From the NCBI GenBank assembly GCA_003517965.1, contig DOZO01000045.1:131364-156817 (forward strand): a stretch of DNA of 25,454 nt. Direction: 5' to 3'. Both the position numbers and the translations under genes were made by a program. Source of the DNA: Desulfobulbaceae bacterium (lineage in GTDB: Bacteria > Desulfobacterota > Desulfobulbia > Desulfobulbales > Desulfurivibrionaceae). Positions 15,375 through 23,342 of this stretch are shown here, piece after piece; position 1 is the stretch's first letter; the number at the start of each line of letters is the position of its first letter. The notes beneath the pieces are model-generated. The model ran no database searches, had not been told where the DNA came from, and worked only from the letters and a program-made list of their open reading frames with translations.

Positions 15375-15869
15375 ATGAGCGACCAAACCTTGACTGATAA
15401 CCAGTTTACCCATTTTGATGAAGCCGGAAATGCCCGCATGGTGGATGTAGGGGGCAAAAGCGACACTGTGCGTGAAGCAACGGCGTCCGGCGCAATTTCT
15501 CTCTCGGCACCAGCATTTCAGTTGGTACAGGAAAGGAATATTGCCAAAGGAGATGTGCTCGGTGTCGCTCGGATCGCCGGGATCATGGCCGCCAAAAAAG
15601 TCGATGACTTGATCCCCCTCACCCACCCTCTGGCCATCAACAAAGTTACAGTGGACTTTAAACTAATCGAGGCGACACACACCATAGAAATTACTGCTAC
15701 CGTGGGAATAACCGGCAGAACAGGAGTCGAGATGGAAGCTCTGACCGCCGTCTCGGTTGCCGCTCTGACCATTTATGATATGTGTAAGGCTGTGGACAAA
15801 GGGATGATCATTAACAACATCAGACTAGAAAGAAAAATCGGGGGCAAAAGCGGAAGCTATCAACGATAG
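15375..15869 (+). CDS. moaC: Cyclic pyranopterin monophosphate synthase MoaC
   Basis: MoaC converts the MoaA product to cyclic pyranopterin monophosphate in molybdenum-cofactor synthesis. The 164-residue product shows FTHFDEAGNARMVDVGGK near the start, LIPLTHPLAINKV in the middle, and GRTGVEMEALTAVSVAALTIYDMCKAVDKGM, all family signatures, then RLERKIGGKSG. I prefer the ATG at 15375; a TTG at 15357 in the same frame is possible, and neither has a clear ribosome binding site. No other molybdopterin gene is nearby, so the pathway is split over the chromosome. It sits between dnaJ and dksA in the rpoZ operon. Confidence 0.96.
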   Translation: MSDQTLTDNQFTHFDEAGNARMVDVGGKSDTVREATASGAISLSAPAFQLVQERNIAKGDVLGVARIAGIMAAKKVDDLIPLTHPLAINKVTVDFKLIEATHTIEITATVGITGRTGVEMEALTAVSVAALTIYDMCKAVDKGMIINNIRLERKIGGKSGSYQR

Positions 15870-15908
15870 CGAATGGCACTGCTCAAGATATACCAAGGGA
15901 GTAAGACT

Positions 15909-16274
15909 GTGAACAGAGAACAACTCGATTATTTTCGCCAAAAACTTGAGGCCATGAGCCAGGATCTTTTGCAAGAGGCCGAAAAGACCATCCACGAAAT
16001 GAACGACAGCACCGAAAATTATCCCGACCCCACTGACCGGGCCAGCGCCGAATCAGATCGGAGTTTTGAACTCCGCATCCGTGATCGAGAACGAAAACTA
16101 CTTGCCAAGATCAGGGAAGCCATCGAACGTATTGACGAAGGCCTTTATGGAATTTGCGAAGAATGCGGCGACGAGATCTCAGAAAAACGCCTTGAGGCAC
16201 GACCGGTTACAACCCAATGCATCGAATGCAAAACCCTCCAGGAAAACCAGGAAAGGGCGCAAAAGGGCTTATAA
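15909..16274 (+). CDS. dksA: RNA polymerase-binding transcription factor DksA
   Basis: DksA enters the polymerase secondary channel and, with ppGpp, shifts transcription in the stringent response. The 121-residue product has a coiled-coil with the tip motif DPTDRA (DxxDxA). It also has a four-cysteine zinc finger, CEEC, 17 residues, CIEC. The GTG at 15909 is preferred because GGGAG lies upstream and the protein then begins at the coiled-coil; an in-frame ATG at 15873 lacks a ribosome binding site. It is shorter than the 151-residue E. coli protein at the N-terminus. It lies in the same run as rpoZ. Confidence 0.94.
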   Translation: MNREQLDYFRQKLEAMSQDLLQEAEKTIHEMNDSTENYPDPTDRASAESDRSFELRIRDRERKLLAKIREAIERIDEGLYGICEECGDEISEKRLEARPVTTQCIECKTLQENQERAQKGL

Positions 16275-16280
16275 TACGCT

Positions 16281-17282
16281 ATGCCTGAACTCCGCAAAGA
16301 TCCGATCATTGGCCGCTGGATCATTATTTCCACCGAAAGGGGCAAACGGCCCACTGACTTTATTGTGGAAAGAAGCGAGAGCCGGGGTGGGTTCTGTCCC
16401 CTGTGCCCTGGCAACGAAAACACAACACCTTCGGAGGTTCTTAGTTACAGCAGCACCGATGGGCATCAAACAAACAAGCCGGGCTGGGAGTTACGGGTTG
16501 TTCCCAACAAGTACCCAGCCCTCATCATCGAAGGCAATCTCAATAAGGAAGGCGATGGAATCTATGACCGGATGAACGGCATTGGTGCCCATGAGGTTAT
16601 CATCGAATCCCCAGACCACAACGAATCCTTCACCAATCTACCACCGGAAAGGATGATTAAGGTTTTCCAGGCCTATCGGGATCGTCTTCAAGACCTGGCC
16701 CAAGACCCCCGCTTCCAGTACGTCATGGTTTTTAAAAACTTTGGTGCCGCAGCCGGGGCTTCGCTGGAACACTCCCACTCCCAACTCATTGCCCTACCCA
16801 TTCTGCCGCGCATGATCAACTCTGAACTTGAAGGAAGTCTTTCCTACTACAAATACAAGGAACGCTGTATTTTCTGCGACATTATCAGACAGGAAATACA
16901 CCAGAACCTGCGATTAATAGCCGAAAACGACCTGTTCATTGCCATTGTTCCCTATGCGCCCCGATCTCCTTTTGAAATGTGGATACTGCCTAAGCGCCAT
17001 GCCTCTTCCTATATTTCTATGGATAACGATCATTTAAAAGCACTATCCGTAATTTTTTCTGAGTGCATGCGCCGCCTTAACAACTGCATTCCAAATGTTC
17101 CTTATAATTTTGTTCTGCATGGCGCGCCGTTACGCTCGCAGCCACTTGATCATTATCACTGGCATTTTGAAATCATGCCCAAATTGACGACAATTGCCGG
17201 TTTTGAGTGGGGATCTGGTTTTTACATCAACCCCATCTCACCGGAAGAAGCAGCCAAATTTTTAAAAGAGGCGGCGATTTAA
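16281..17282 (+). CDS. galT: GalT/HIT-family nucleotidyltransferase (hexose-1-phosphate uridylyltransferase type)
   Basis: A 333-residue member of the galactose-1-phosphate uridylyltransferase branch of the HIT superfamily. Zinc ligands are suggested by Cys39/Cys42 (CPLC) and His113, with another CIFC at 196-199. The active-site triad reads HSHSQ (164-168) where classical GalT has HPHGQ; the nucleotidylated histidine would be His166. The C-terminus YHWHFEIMPKLT and GFEWGSGFYINP fit the family. The substrate cannot be fixed: relatives with altered HxHxQ motifs include ADP-glucose phosphorylase, and no galK or galE lies nearby to support a Leloir pathway. It starts six bases after dksA and is probably in the same operon. 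Confidence 0.85.
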   Translation: MPELRKDPIIGRWIIISTERGKRPTDFIVERSESRGGFCPLCPGNENTTPSEVLSYSSTDGHQTNKPGWELRVVPNKYPALIIEGNLNKEGDGIYDRMNGIGAHEVIIESPDHNESFTNLPPERMIKVFQAYRDRLQDLAQDPRFQYVMVFKNFGAAAGASLEHSHSQLIALPILPRMINSELEGSLSYYKYKERCIFCDIIRQEIHQNLRLIAENDLFIAIVPYAPRSPFEMWILPKRHASSYISMDNDHLKALSVIFSECMRRLNNCIPNVPYNFVLHGAPLRSQPLDHYHWHFEIMPKLTTIAGFEWGSGFYINPISPEEAAKFLKEAAI

Positions 17283-17285
17283 GAA

Positions 17286-17636
17286 ATGAAAAAAATACTG
17301 CTTGTTGACGACGAAGACAGCATCCATCTCCTGTATCGCGAAGAGCTGGAAGACAAAGGCTACGAGGTTCACTCAGCTCTCTCAGGAGAGGAAGCCCTGA
17401 TTCAGATGAAGATCATTGTGCCGGATCTTATCATCTTAGACATCAATATGCCCGGCATCAACGGCATCGATGTCCTGCGCCAGATCAAAGAAATAAACCC
17501 CTCCTTGCCGGTAATCTTAAGCTCCGCCTATCAGGATTTCAAACAGGATCTGGCGACATGGGCTTCCGATGAATATATCGTCAAATCATCCAATCTGGAT
17601 GAACTGAAAGCCGCAGTGAAGAAACATCTGTCCTGA
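17286..17636 (+). CDS. Single-domain response regulator (CheY-like receiver)
   Basis: A 116-residue stand-alone receiver domain. MKKILLVDDEDS gives the acidic pocket (Asp8, Asp9), LIILDINMPG the phosphoacceptor Asp52, LPVILSSAY the conserved Ser (80), and EYIVKSS the Lys100. There is no output domain, so it must act by protein contact or as a phosphorelay carrier. No histidine kinase lies in the window, so it is an orphan. It begins three bases after galT, sharing its transcript. Similar short receivers ending in KSSNLDELK are frequent in deltaproteobacteria. Its partner is unknown. Confidence 0.93.
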   Translation: MKKILLVDDEDSIHLLYREELEDKGYEVHSALSGEEALIQMKIIVPDLIILDINMPGINGIDVLRQIKEINPSLPVILSSAYQDFKQDLATWASDEYIVKSSNLDELKAAVKKHLS

Positions 17637-17688
17637 AGGTGGCAGCCAAGGGAAAACTGACAGACAAAACCCCGGTTAACCATGCCCA

Positions 17689-18456
17689 ATGAACGACATG
17701 AAAGATATCCAAGGCCAGCGTGATTACCGCCGGATCAACATCAAAAAAGTCGGGGTCAAAAACATCTCCTACCCAATCACAGTCTTAGATAAAGCCAGGA
17801 AGACCCAAAAAACTGTGGCTTTAATCAACATGTACGTAAATCTGCCCCACCAGTTCAAGGGCACCCACATGAGCCGGTTCGTTGAGATCCTGAACCGCTT
17901 CCACGGCGAAATAAACCTGAAAAGTTTTCATCGGATCCTCGAGGAGATGAAGATCAGACTCCAGGCAGAAGCGGCCCACATGGAAATAACCTTCCCTTAT
18001 TTTTTAAAAAAATCTTCCGGCCAAACACAATCGGTTGGCATAAATGAGTACCGCTGCACCATGCATGGCTCTCTGGACAAAACCGATGATCTCATTCTGG
18101 AAATCAAGGTACCCATTTCCCCGCCGCTTCCGCCCCAGATTGACCAAGCCCTGCCCCGTTCCCTCGGACATTGGGGAATTGCAACCATCAGCCTGCGGTT
18201 CAAGCATTTTCTCTGGATTGAAGATATCGTCCAACTGGTAGAAGAAGTGACTTCCCACGATCTTTGCTGGCCTGTAACAGAAGCCTGCTTGGAATATACT
18301 CTTTCCGTGGAAAATCTTAGCACAGCCCTTGGTCGCAAGCTTGAAAACCATCCCGCCATCGCCTGGTTTTCAGTTCTGGTAGAAAATCTTTCACAAGGCT
18401 ATAACACCTTTGCCTCCCTGGAATGGCAGGATCCCATCACGACGGCCTTATCCTGA
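17689..18456 (+). CDS. folE2: GTP cyclohydrolase FolE2-like protein (COG1469/MptA family)
   Basis: Type IB GTP cyclohydrolases convert GTP to dihydroneopterin triphosphate for folate. The 255-residue protein clearly belongs to this family in its N-terminal half: DIQGQRDYRRINIKKVGVKN, LPHQFKGTHMSRFVEILNRF (about 52-71) and EAAHMEITFPYFLKK (about 94-108). In the C-terminal half I cannot find the CPC-type cysteine motif expected near 145-150 (VPISPPLPPQ instead). Nor can I find the HNQRS stretch (GHWGIA at 160-165) or a C-terminal HxH (VENLSQGYNTF at 231-241). It may be a divergent subgroup or have another reaction. Start codons ATG at 17689 or 17698 are both possible; the ribosome binding site is unclear. 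Confidence 0.8.
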   Translation: MNDMKDIQGQRDYRRINIKKVGVKNISYPITVLDKARKTQKTVALINMYVNLPHQFKGTHMSRFVEILNRFHGEINLKSFHRILEEMKIRLQAEAAHMEITFPYFLKKSSGQTQSVGINEYRCTMHGSLDKTDDLILEIKVPISPPLPPQIDQALPRSLGHWGIATISLRFKHFLWIEDIVQLVEEVTSHDLCWPVTEACLEYTLSVENLSTALGRKLENHPAIAWFSVLVENLSQGYNTFASLEWQDPITTALS

Positions 18457-18497
18457 CATTATTCACCAAGCCCACTATCAAAAAATATCACGAGAAA

Positions 18498-20579
18498 ATG
18501 TCCATGCGCCACGAACTCCTCTTTGAAATTGGCACCGAAGAAATTCCGGCTGATTATATATTACCAGCCCTCACCCAACTGGAAAAAAATCTCGGCGACC
18601 GTTTAACCAATCTGGCCCTGCCCTATTCCAGCCTGCGCACCGCAGCAACCCCCAGACGCCTTACCGTATCGGTCAGCGGGCTGGCCGAACGCCAGCCGAA
18701 CCGGGAAGAGGAGATTCTCGGCCCCCCCAAAAAAGCCGCCTTTGACCAGAATGGACAACCTACTCAGGCTGCTATCGGCTTCGCCAAAACTCGGGGGGTT
18801 GAGGTAGATGCACTGCAAATCGTGGCAACACCAAAGGGCGAATACCTCATGGTACGGGTTGCACAGATTGGCCGCCAGACCGAGGAACTCCTTGCCCATC
18901 TGCTCCCAGAGATCATCACCAGCCTCAATTTCCCAAAATCCATGCGCTGGGGCTCTGGCCGCACCAGCTTTGCCCGCCCGATCCAGTGGCTACTGGCTGT
19001 TTATGCCGGCAAAACTGTTTCCTTCTCCTTAGACACCATCACCAGTTCCAACACCACCAGTGGTCACCGTTTTATGACCAGAGACCTTTTCCCGGCAACC
19101 TGCTTTAGTGATTATGTCGATACCCTGCGTACAGCCCAAGTCCTGGTTGAGACCAAAGAACGTCGCGCTGCGGTTATTGCCGAGATTTCCATGGCTGCCC
19201 TGCAGGTGGGAGGGACTATTCTTCAGGATGAACAACTGGTGGACACTGTCTGCAATCTGGTGGAAAAGCCTTTTGCCCTCTGCGGCACCTTTGAAGAACG
19301 ATTTCTGGCCCTGCCCCGCGAGGTCTTGATCACCTCCATGCGAGAACATCAAAAGTATTTTGCCGTAGTTGACAGCACCGGCAAGCTCATGCCTTATTTT
19401 ATCGCGGTGAACAACACAGGAACCAAGGATGCGAGACTTGCCGCCGATGGTCACCAACGGGTAATTAGGGCACGACTGGAAGATGCTTTTTTCTTTTTCA
19501 AGGAAGACCAGCGCCGCTCGCTGGAGGATCGTATTGAAGATCTCTCCGGAGTTATCTTCCAGAACAAACTTGGAACCATGCTTGACAAGACCCGCAGAGT
19601 TACTACCCTGACCGGGCTGCTGGCCAGAAAACTTGCGCCAGAGCACCTGATCCATTCTGAACGAGCCGCGCAACTTGCCAAGACCGACCTGTTGACCGAT
19701 ATGGTCGGAGAGTTTCCCTCCCTGCAAGGGTCTATAGGCAAAGATTACGCCCTGCTCAGCGGGGAAGCGCCAGAAGTAGCCACGGCTATCATGGAACATT
19801 ACCTGCCAGTCAGAGCCGGAGGCCAGTTGCCTGCTTCAATCCCTGGGGCGCTGATCGGCATGGCTGACAGACTTGATTCCATCTGTGGTTGCTTCGGCAT
19901 CGGCCAGATCCCGAACGGCACCACCGATCCCTTCGGCCTGCGTCGCCTGTCACTGGGGCTTCTTCATATCATCAACACTATGGGCTTCAGCCTCTCTCTT
20001 GCCGAATTTGTCAACGAGGCGCTCTCCCTCTATGGCGACAAACTGACCATTCCCCAGACCGAGGCCAGCCATAACGTGCTCGAATTCATAAGGGGCCGCT
20101 TCATCAATGATCTTACCAGCAGGGGATACGCAGTCGAGACCGTAGAAGCAGTAACCTCCGTCTCCTTTGACGATCCGCTTGACTGCTTGCGAAGAATCAA
20201 CGCCCTGTTGGCCATCAGCAGCCAGGAAGCCTTTACCATCCTGGCCGGAGCCTTCAAACGAGTAATCAATATTACCAAGAACAACAGTGCGATCTCGGTG
20301 CAAGCAGCCCTACTCACGGAAACTGCCGAGAAAAAACTCCAGGAGGCATACCTGGCTGTACGTCTGGAGGCCACCCCCCTGCTTGAAGCCAGCGATTACG
20401 AAAAAGCCCTGACTGTGATCCTCAAAATGAAGGAGCCGATAGATACCTTTTTCGAAGAAGTTATGGTCATGGTAGAAGATGAAAGGGTACGCGCCAACCG
20501 GTTGAATCTACTGACCGCCATCGCCCGACTTTTTCTGCAGATTGGTGATTTTTCAAAAATGAACGCCATTACTCAGTAA
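18498..20579 (+). CDS. glyS: Glycyl-tRNA synthetase beta subunit
   Basis: GlyS is the tRNA-binding subunit of the bacterial alpha2beta2 glycyl-tRNA synthetase. The product is 693 residues, the usual length. It begins with HELLFEIGTEEIPADYI and has TPRRLTVSVSGL, GPPKKAAFD, MRWGSGRTSFARPIQWLLAVY and LPREVLITSMREHQKYFAV in the first half. The HD-like and DALR anticodon-binding parts follow, with MADRLDSICGCF, GTTDPFGLRR and a C-terminal helical domain. ATG at 18498 or 18504 are both possible. The alpha-subunit gene glyQ, commonly next to glyS, is not adjacent here; the gene before is folE2. The stop overlaps the convergent EAL-HDOD gene by 11 bases. Confidence 0.98.
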   Translation: MSMRHELLFEIGTEEIPADYILPALTQLEKNLGDRLTNLALPYSSLRTAATPRRLTVSVSGLAERQPNREEEILGPPKKAAFDQNGQPTQAAIGFAKTRGVEVDALQIVATPKGEYLMVRVAQIGRQTEELLAHLLPEIITSLNFPKSMRWGSGRTSFARPIQWLLAVYAGKTVSFSLDTITSSNTTSGHRFMTRDLFPATCFSDYVDTLRTAQVLVETKERRAAVIAEISMAALQVGGTILQDEQLVDTVCNLVEKPFALCGTFEERFLALPREVLITSMREHQKYFAVVDSTGKLMPYFIAVNNTGTKDARLAADGHQRVIRARLEDAFFFFKEDQRRSLEDRIEDLSGVIFQNKLGTMLDKTRRVTTLTGLLARKLAPEHLIHSERAAQLAKTDLLTDMVGEFPSLQGSIGKDYALLSGEAPEVATAIMEHYLPVRAGGQLPASIPGALIGMADRLDSICGCFGIGQIPNGTTDPFGLRRLSLGLLHIINTMGFSLSLAEFVNEALSLYGDKLTIPQTEASHNVLEFIRGRFINDLTSRGYAVETVEAVTSVSFDDPLDCLRRINALLAISSQEAFTILAGAFKRVINITKNNSAISVQAALLTETAEKKLQEAYLAVRLEATPLLEASDYEKALTVILKMKEPIDTFFEEVMVMVEDERVRANRLNLLTAIARLFLQIGDFSKMNAITQ

Positions 20580-21804
20580 GCTGAGCCTGAGCAATTTCAA
20601 TAGCCTGTGCGTAGAGCAAAGGCAGGGACTCAAGATTGACTGCCAAATTTTCTCCCAGCTCGATGGTCGTATCCCAGTCTCCACGTTCATAGGCGATAAC
20701 CAGGGAAAGAGTCCGGGAAATGGGGGTGGCGACCACAGAAAGCAACGCCTCTTGAATCACCTCTGGCAGAGCCAGCTCCGGCAGGATATCCGCCATAGCT
20801 CTGTCAAGCATGGCTGGGAGCAACGAGAACATTCCCACCGTGTGATACATCCCGGCCTCCTTGCGCAGGCCCAAAAGCTGACCGGCGATCATTTCACAAA
20901 AACTGCCCCGAAAAGCGGCTAAACTGAGCAATTCGGAAGGCTTGTCATCGGCGAGGTAGGAAAGCATCATCAACGACAGCCATTTTCTTAAGGTAAGCTG
21001 TCCCATCATAGCCACGGCCATCTCAATGCTTTCCAGCTTCTGTCTCCTGGCAAAATAGGCTGAATTTGCATACTTGAGCAGTTTGTAGGCCAGGGAAACA
21101 TCACGGCTGACATACATGGACAGCTCGGAAAAATCATAATCCTCATTCTGAATGAGCTTCAGCACTTGCAAGTAATGAAGCTTGGAACCGGGGATATCCC
21201 GCCCTTCCATAATACGGGGGCGGCTGAAGAAATACCCCTGGAACAGATCAAAGCCCAGCTTCTTGGTGGCTTCAAACTCTTCATTGGTTTCAATTTTTTC
21301 CGCCAGCAACTTTACGTTGTAACGACTGACAATCTTCACCTGTCGCTCAAGTTCGGCAAAACTCATCAGACGGATATCAAACTTGATGATCCTGGCCAGT
21401 TTGACAAGCGGCAAAAAACGGTCTTCGTAAAGAAAATCATCCAGGGCCAGAACGTAACCTGCTCCGACCAGCCTTTCGCAGGCCTGTAGAACCTCTGGTG
21501 TAGCCCCGACCGTTTCCAGCACTTCAACCACGGCGATCTCTTTGGGAAAAAGAGAGGGATACCCCTTGAGCAGCATCTCTTCGTTAAAATTGATGAACGC
21601 CTTTTTCCCTTCGGTGATGGTGGCAATGCCGATCAGGAGGAAACTGTTGGTGATAACCTTGGAGGTGGCCTCTTCTCCGTCCTGCAAGGGATCGAAGTAA
21701 TTGTGTAAACCGGAACGGAAAAGAAGTTCATAGGCAAAAACCTCTTTGTTTCGCGTAAAAATAGGCTGACGGGCAACAAAGATATTCGAACATGAGGCTG
21801 TCAT
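20569..21804 (-). CDS. EAL-HDOD signalling protein
   Basis: A 411-residue protein of the YuxH/CdgJ type: an N-terminal EAL-like domain (about 8-200) fused to an HDOD domain (about 205-395). The signature Glu-Ala-Leu is ELL here (26-28, FAYELLFR). ALDDF (120-124), KFD (141-143), AEKIET and FQGYFFSRP are kept in outline. Several catalytic acidic positions of active c-di-GMP phosphodiesterases appear changed, so it probably binds partners rather than hydrolysing c-di-GMP. HDOD proteins of this kind affect motility and biofilm in Vibrio. AGGAG precedes the ATG. It is the last gene of the minus-strand run behind maf (30-base gap) and its end overlaps glyS convergently. Confidence 0.92.
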   Translation of the reverse strand: MTASCSNIFVARQPIFTRNKEVFAYELLFRSGLHNYFDPLQDGEEATSKVITNSFLLIGIATITEGKKAFINFNEEMLLKGYPSLFPKEIAVVEVLETVGATPEVLQACERLVGAGYVLALDDFLYEDRFLPLVKLARIIKFDIRLMSFAELERQVKIVSRYNVKLLAEKIETNEEFEATKKLGFDLFQGYFFSRPRIMEGRDIPGSKLHYLQVLKLIQNEDYDFSELSMYVSRDVSLAYKLLKYANSAYFARRQKLESIEMAVAMMGQLTLRKWLSLMMLSYLADDKPSELLSLAAFRGSFCEMIAGQLLGLRKEAGMYHTVGMFSLLPAMLDRAMADILPELALPEVIQEALLSVVATPISRTLSLVIAYERGDWDTTIELGENLAVNLESLPLLYAQAIEIAQAQLTE

Positions 21805-21834
21805 AGCGTTTCTCCTCTTCTCACAAACCGTCTC

Positions 21835-22422
21835 TCATAGCACGATTATCTTGTGATGCAATAATGCCTCGAAAACCTCGGCCATGGGCAAACCTACCAC
21901 ATTGGTATAAGATCCGTTGATTTCCGGCACCAGGAAACAACCCTTGCCCTGAATCCCGTAAGCACCCGCCTTGTCCATTGGCTCTCCGGTACGGACATAG
22001 GCCCGACACAATTCCGGCGTAAGCGTCATAAACCGGACTCTGGTACAGACAGTTTTCGTGTACAACTCATCTGTCGCCTGCCGATAAAATGAAAATCCGG
22101 TCCACACCTCATGCCATCGTCCGGAAAGGCGCATCAGCATAGCACAGGCCCCGTTTTCGTCGCCTGGTTTGCCAAGGATATCCCCATCCACCACCACCAC
22201 AGTATCAGCGGCCAGCACCCAGGCGTCTGGTTGGTCAATGACCCGGGCCTTTTCCTGCGCCAGGCGAGCAACAAAGTCACGGGGCTGCTCGCCTGATTGC
22301 GCAATCTCATTAATGTACGCCGCCTGAGCCTCAAATACAAGCCCCAACTCCGCAAGAAAGTTACGTCTACGGGGCGAACCAGAGGCAAGGATAAGACGCT
22401 CTTGTGTTTTAAAAGATTGCAT
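21835..22422 (-). CDS. maf: Maf family nucleoside triphosphate pyrophosphatase
   Basis: Maf proteins hydrolyse non-canonical or excess nucleoside triphosphates to monophosphates, cleaning the pool and affecting septum formation. The 195-residue product has the loop LASGSPRRR (12-20), then AADTVVVVDGDILGKPGDE, a conserved SGRWHEVWTGFS segment, GEPMDKAGAYGIQGKG, and NVVGLP near the end. This is the full set of family motifs. I chose the ATG at 22422 because it follows the fabL stop by 10 bases and fits family starts; the longer frame to 22464 overlaps fabL. Preference among dTTP, UTP and m7GTP cannot be fixed by eye, though the sequence looks like the YhdE branch. Confidence 0.95.
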   Translation of the reverse strand: MQSFKTQERLILASGSPRRRNFLAELGLVFEAQAAYINEIAQSGEQPRDFVARLAQEKARVIDQPDAWVLAADTVVVVDGDILGKPGDENGACAMLMRLSGRWHEVWTGFSFYRQATDELYTKTVCTRVRFMTLTPELCRAYVRTGEPMDKAGAYGIQGKGCFLVPEINGSYTNVVGLPMAEVFEALLHHKIIVL

Positions 22423-22432
22423 GAAGAGAGGC

Positions 22433-23188
22433 TCAGGCCCTGATGGAATAACCACCGTCCACAACGATGGTTTGCCCTTGAATCATCACTGCCAGATCAC
22501 TACATAAAAACAAAGCGACATCTGCCACATCTTCAGGCGTGGTAAGCCGTCCCATGGGTGTTCGTTGCAGGGCACCCTCAAGAATCTGTATTCGGTTGGG
22601 AAATTTTTTCAGAGCCTCGGTATCCACAGCTCCGGCACTGATGGTATTGACATTAATCCCCATCGGCCCCAACTCCACAGCCAAATGACGGACCAACGAT
22701 TCAAGCGCCGCCTTGGAAGCGCCCACAGCCGTATAATTTTCCACAGCCCGCACTGCTCCCATACTGGAAACCGCCATGATTCTGGCACCCTTGACCATAA
22801 GCGGCACAGCCTGCTGAGCAAGAGAAAGCAGGGCTCGGGCATTGATTTCCATGGCCCAGTTCCAGTGTCGGCTGCTCAACTCAAGCGCCGGTTTCAGGAC
22901 CCCGGAAGCGGCATTGCTGATAAGAAAGTCAAGATGGCCGAACTCGCTTTTAATCAAGGCGAACATAGCCTGCAAATCTTCGTCGTTAGCCACATTAGCC
23001 TTGACCACCAGACAGCGCGCCCCTTTTTCCTCGATAAGCCGAGCAGTGGCTTCCGCATCCTGCCGATGACGCACATAATTCACTACCAAATCAACCCCAT
23101 TTTCCGCAAGCCGCAAAGCGATTGCCTTACCAATCCCCCGTGAACTTCCGGTTACCAATCCCACCTTACCTCGTAAATTATTATACAT
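22433..23188 (-). CDS. fabL: Enoyl-ACP reductase III, FabL type (SDR)
   Basis: A 251-residue short-chain dehydrogenase that strongly resembles Bacillus FabL, the NADPH-dependent enoyl-ACP reductase of fatty-acid elongation. Visible features: the nucleotide loop VTGSSRGIG (12-20), NAASGVLKP (92-100), HWNWAMEINARALL, the catalytic Ser at about 142, ENYTAVGASKAALE with Tyr152 and Lys159 (Y-x6-K), INVNTISAGAVDTEALKKFPNR, and C-terminal GQTIVVDGGYS. The shared NAASGVL and GAVDTEALKKFPNR segments are what separate FabL from general SDRs. The ATG at 23188 has GGAGAG a little far upstream. Only 10 bases separate it from maf. The enzymatic role is inferred by homology. Confidence 0.85.
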   Translation of the reverse strand: MYNNLRGKVGLVTGSSRGIGKAIALRLAENGVDLVVNYVRHRQDAEATARLIEEKGARCLVVKANVANDEDLQAMFALIKSEFGHLDFLISNAASGVLKPALELSSRHWNWAMEINARALLSLAQQAVPLMVKGARIMAVSSMGAVRAVENYTAVGASKAALESLVRHLAVELGPMGINVNTISAGAVDTEALKKFPNRIQILEGALQRTPMGRLTTPEDVADVALFLCSDLAVMIQGQTIVVDGGYSIRA

Positions 23189-23225
23189 ATAAGTGTTTAC
23201 TCTCCATGGCTTTCCCCGCAAAGGG

Positions 23226-23309
23226 TTTATGGGCCGTTACAAATGCTGTAAAATTATGCTCGTTAATTCACGGCTCTTTGTACCGTTTTGGCCACACGAA
23301 ACGTCCAAG
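23226..23309 (+). repeat. Dispersed hairpin repeat, copy C (degenerate)
   Basis: TTTATGGGCCGT is followed 32 bases later by ACGGCTCTTTGTACCGTTTTGGCCACACGAAACGTCC. It aligns along its whole length with copy B, including the TTGNCCACA loop of the second hairpin. Its stems carry mismatches (GGGCCGT with ACGGCTCT; CCGTTTT with GAAACG). It fills the cobS-fabL gap. Confidence 0.65.
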
Positions 23310-23342
23310 TTGATCTTTTACAATAGTTTTAAAATATCGCAA

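Noticed and set aside
16270..16276. TATAAT-like sequence just before galT as a promoter
   Set aside because: It overlaps the dksA stop codon and has no matching -35 at the proper distance; cotranscription with dksA is simpler.
19029..19799. 256-codon minus-strand frame opposite glyS
   Set aside because: It lies wholly within glyS, which has clear family motifs throughout; the opposite product matches nothing and has no ribosome binding site.
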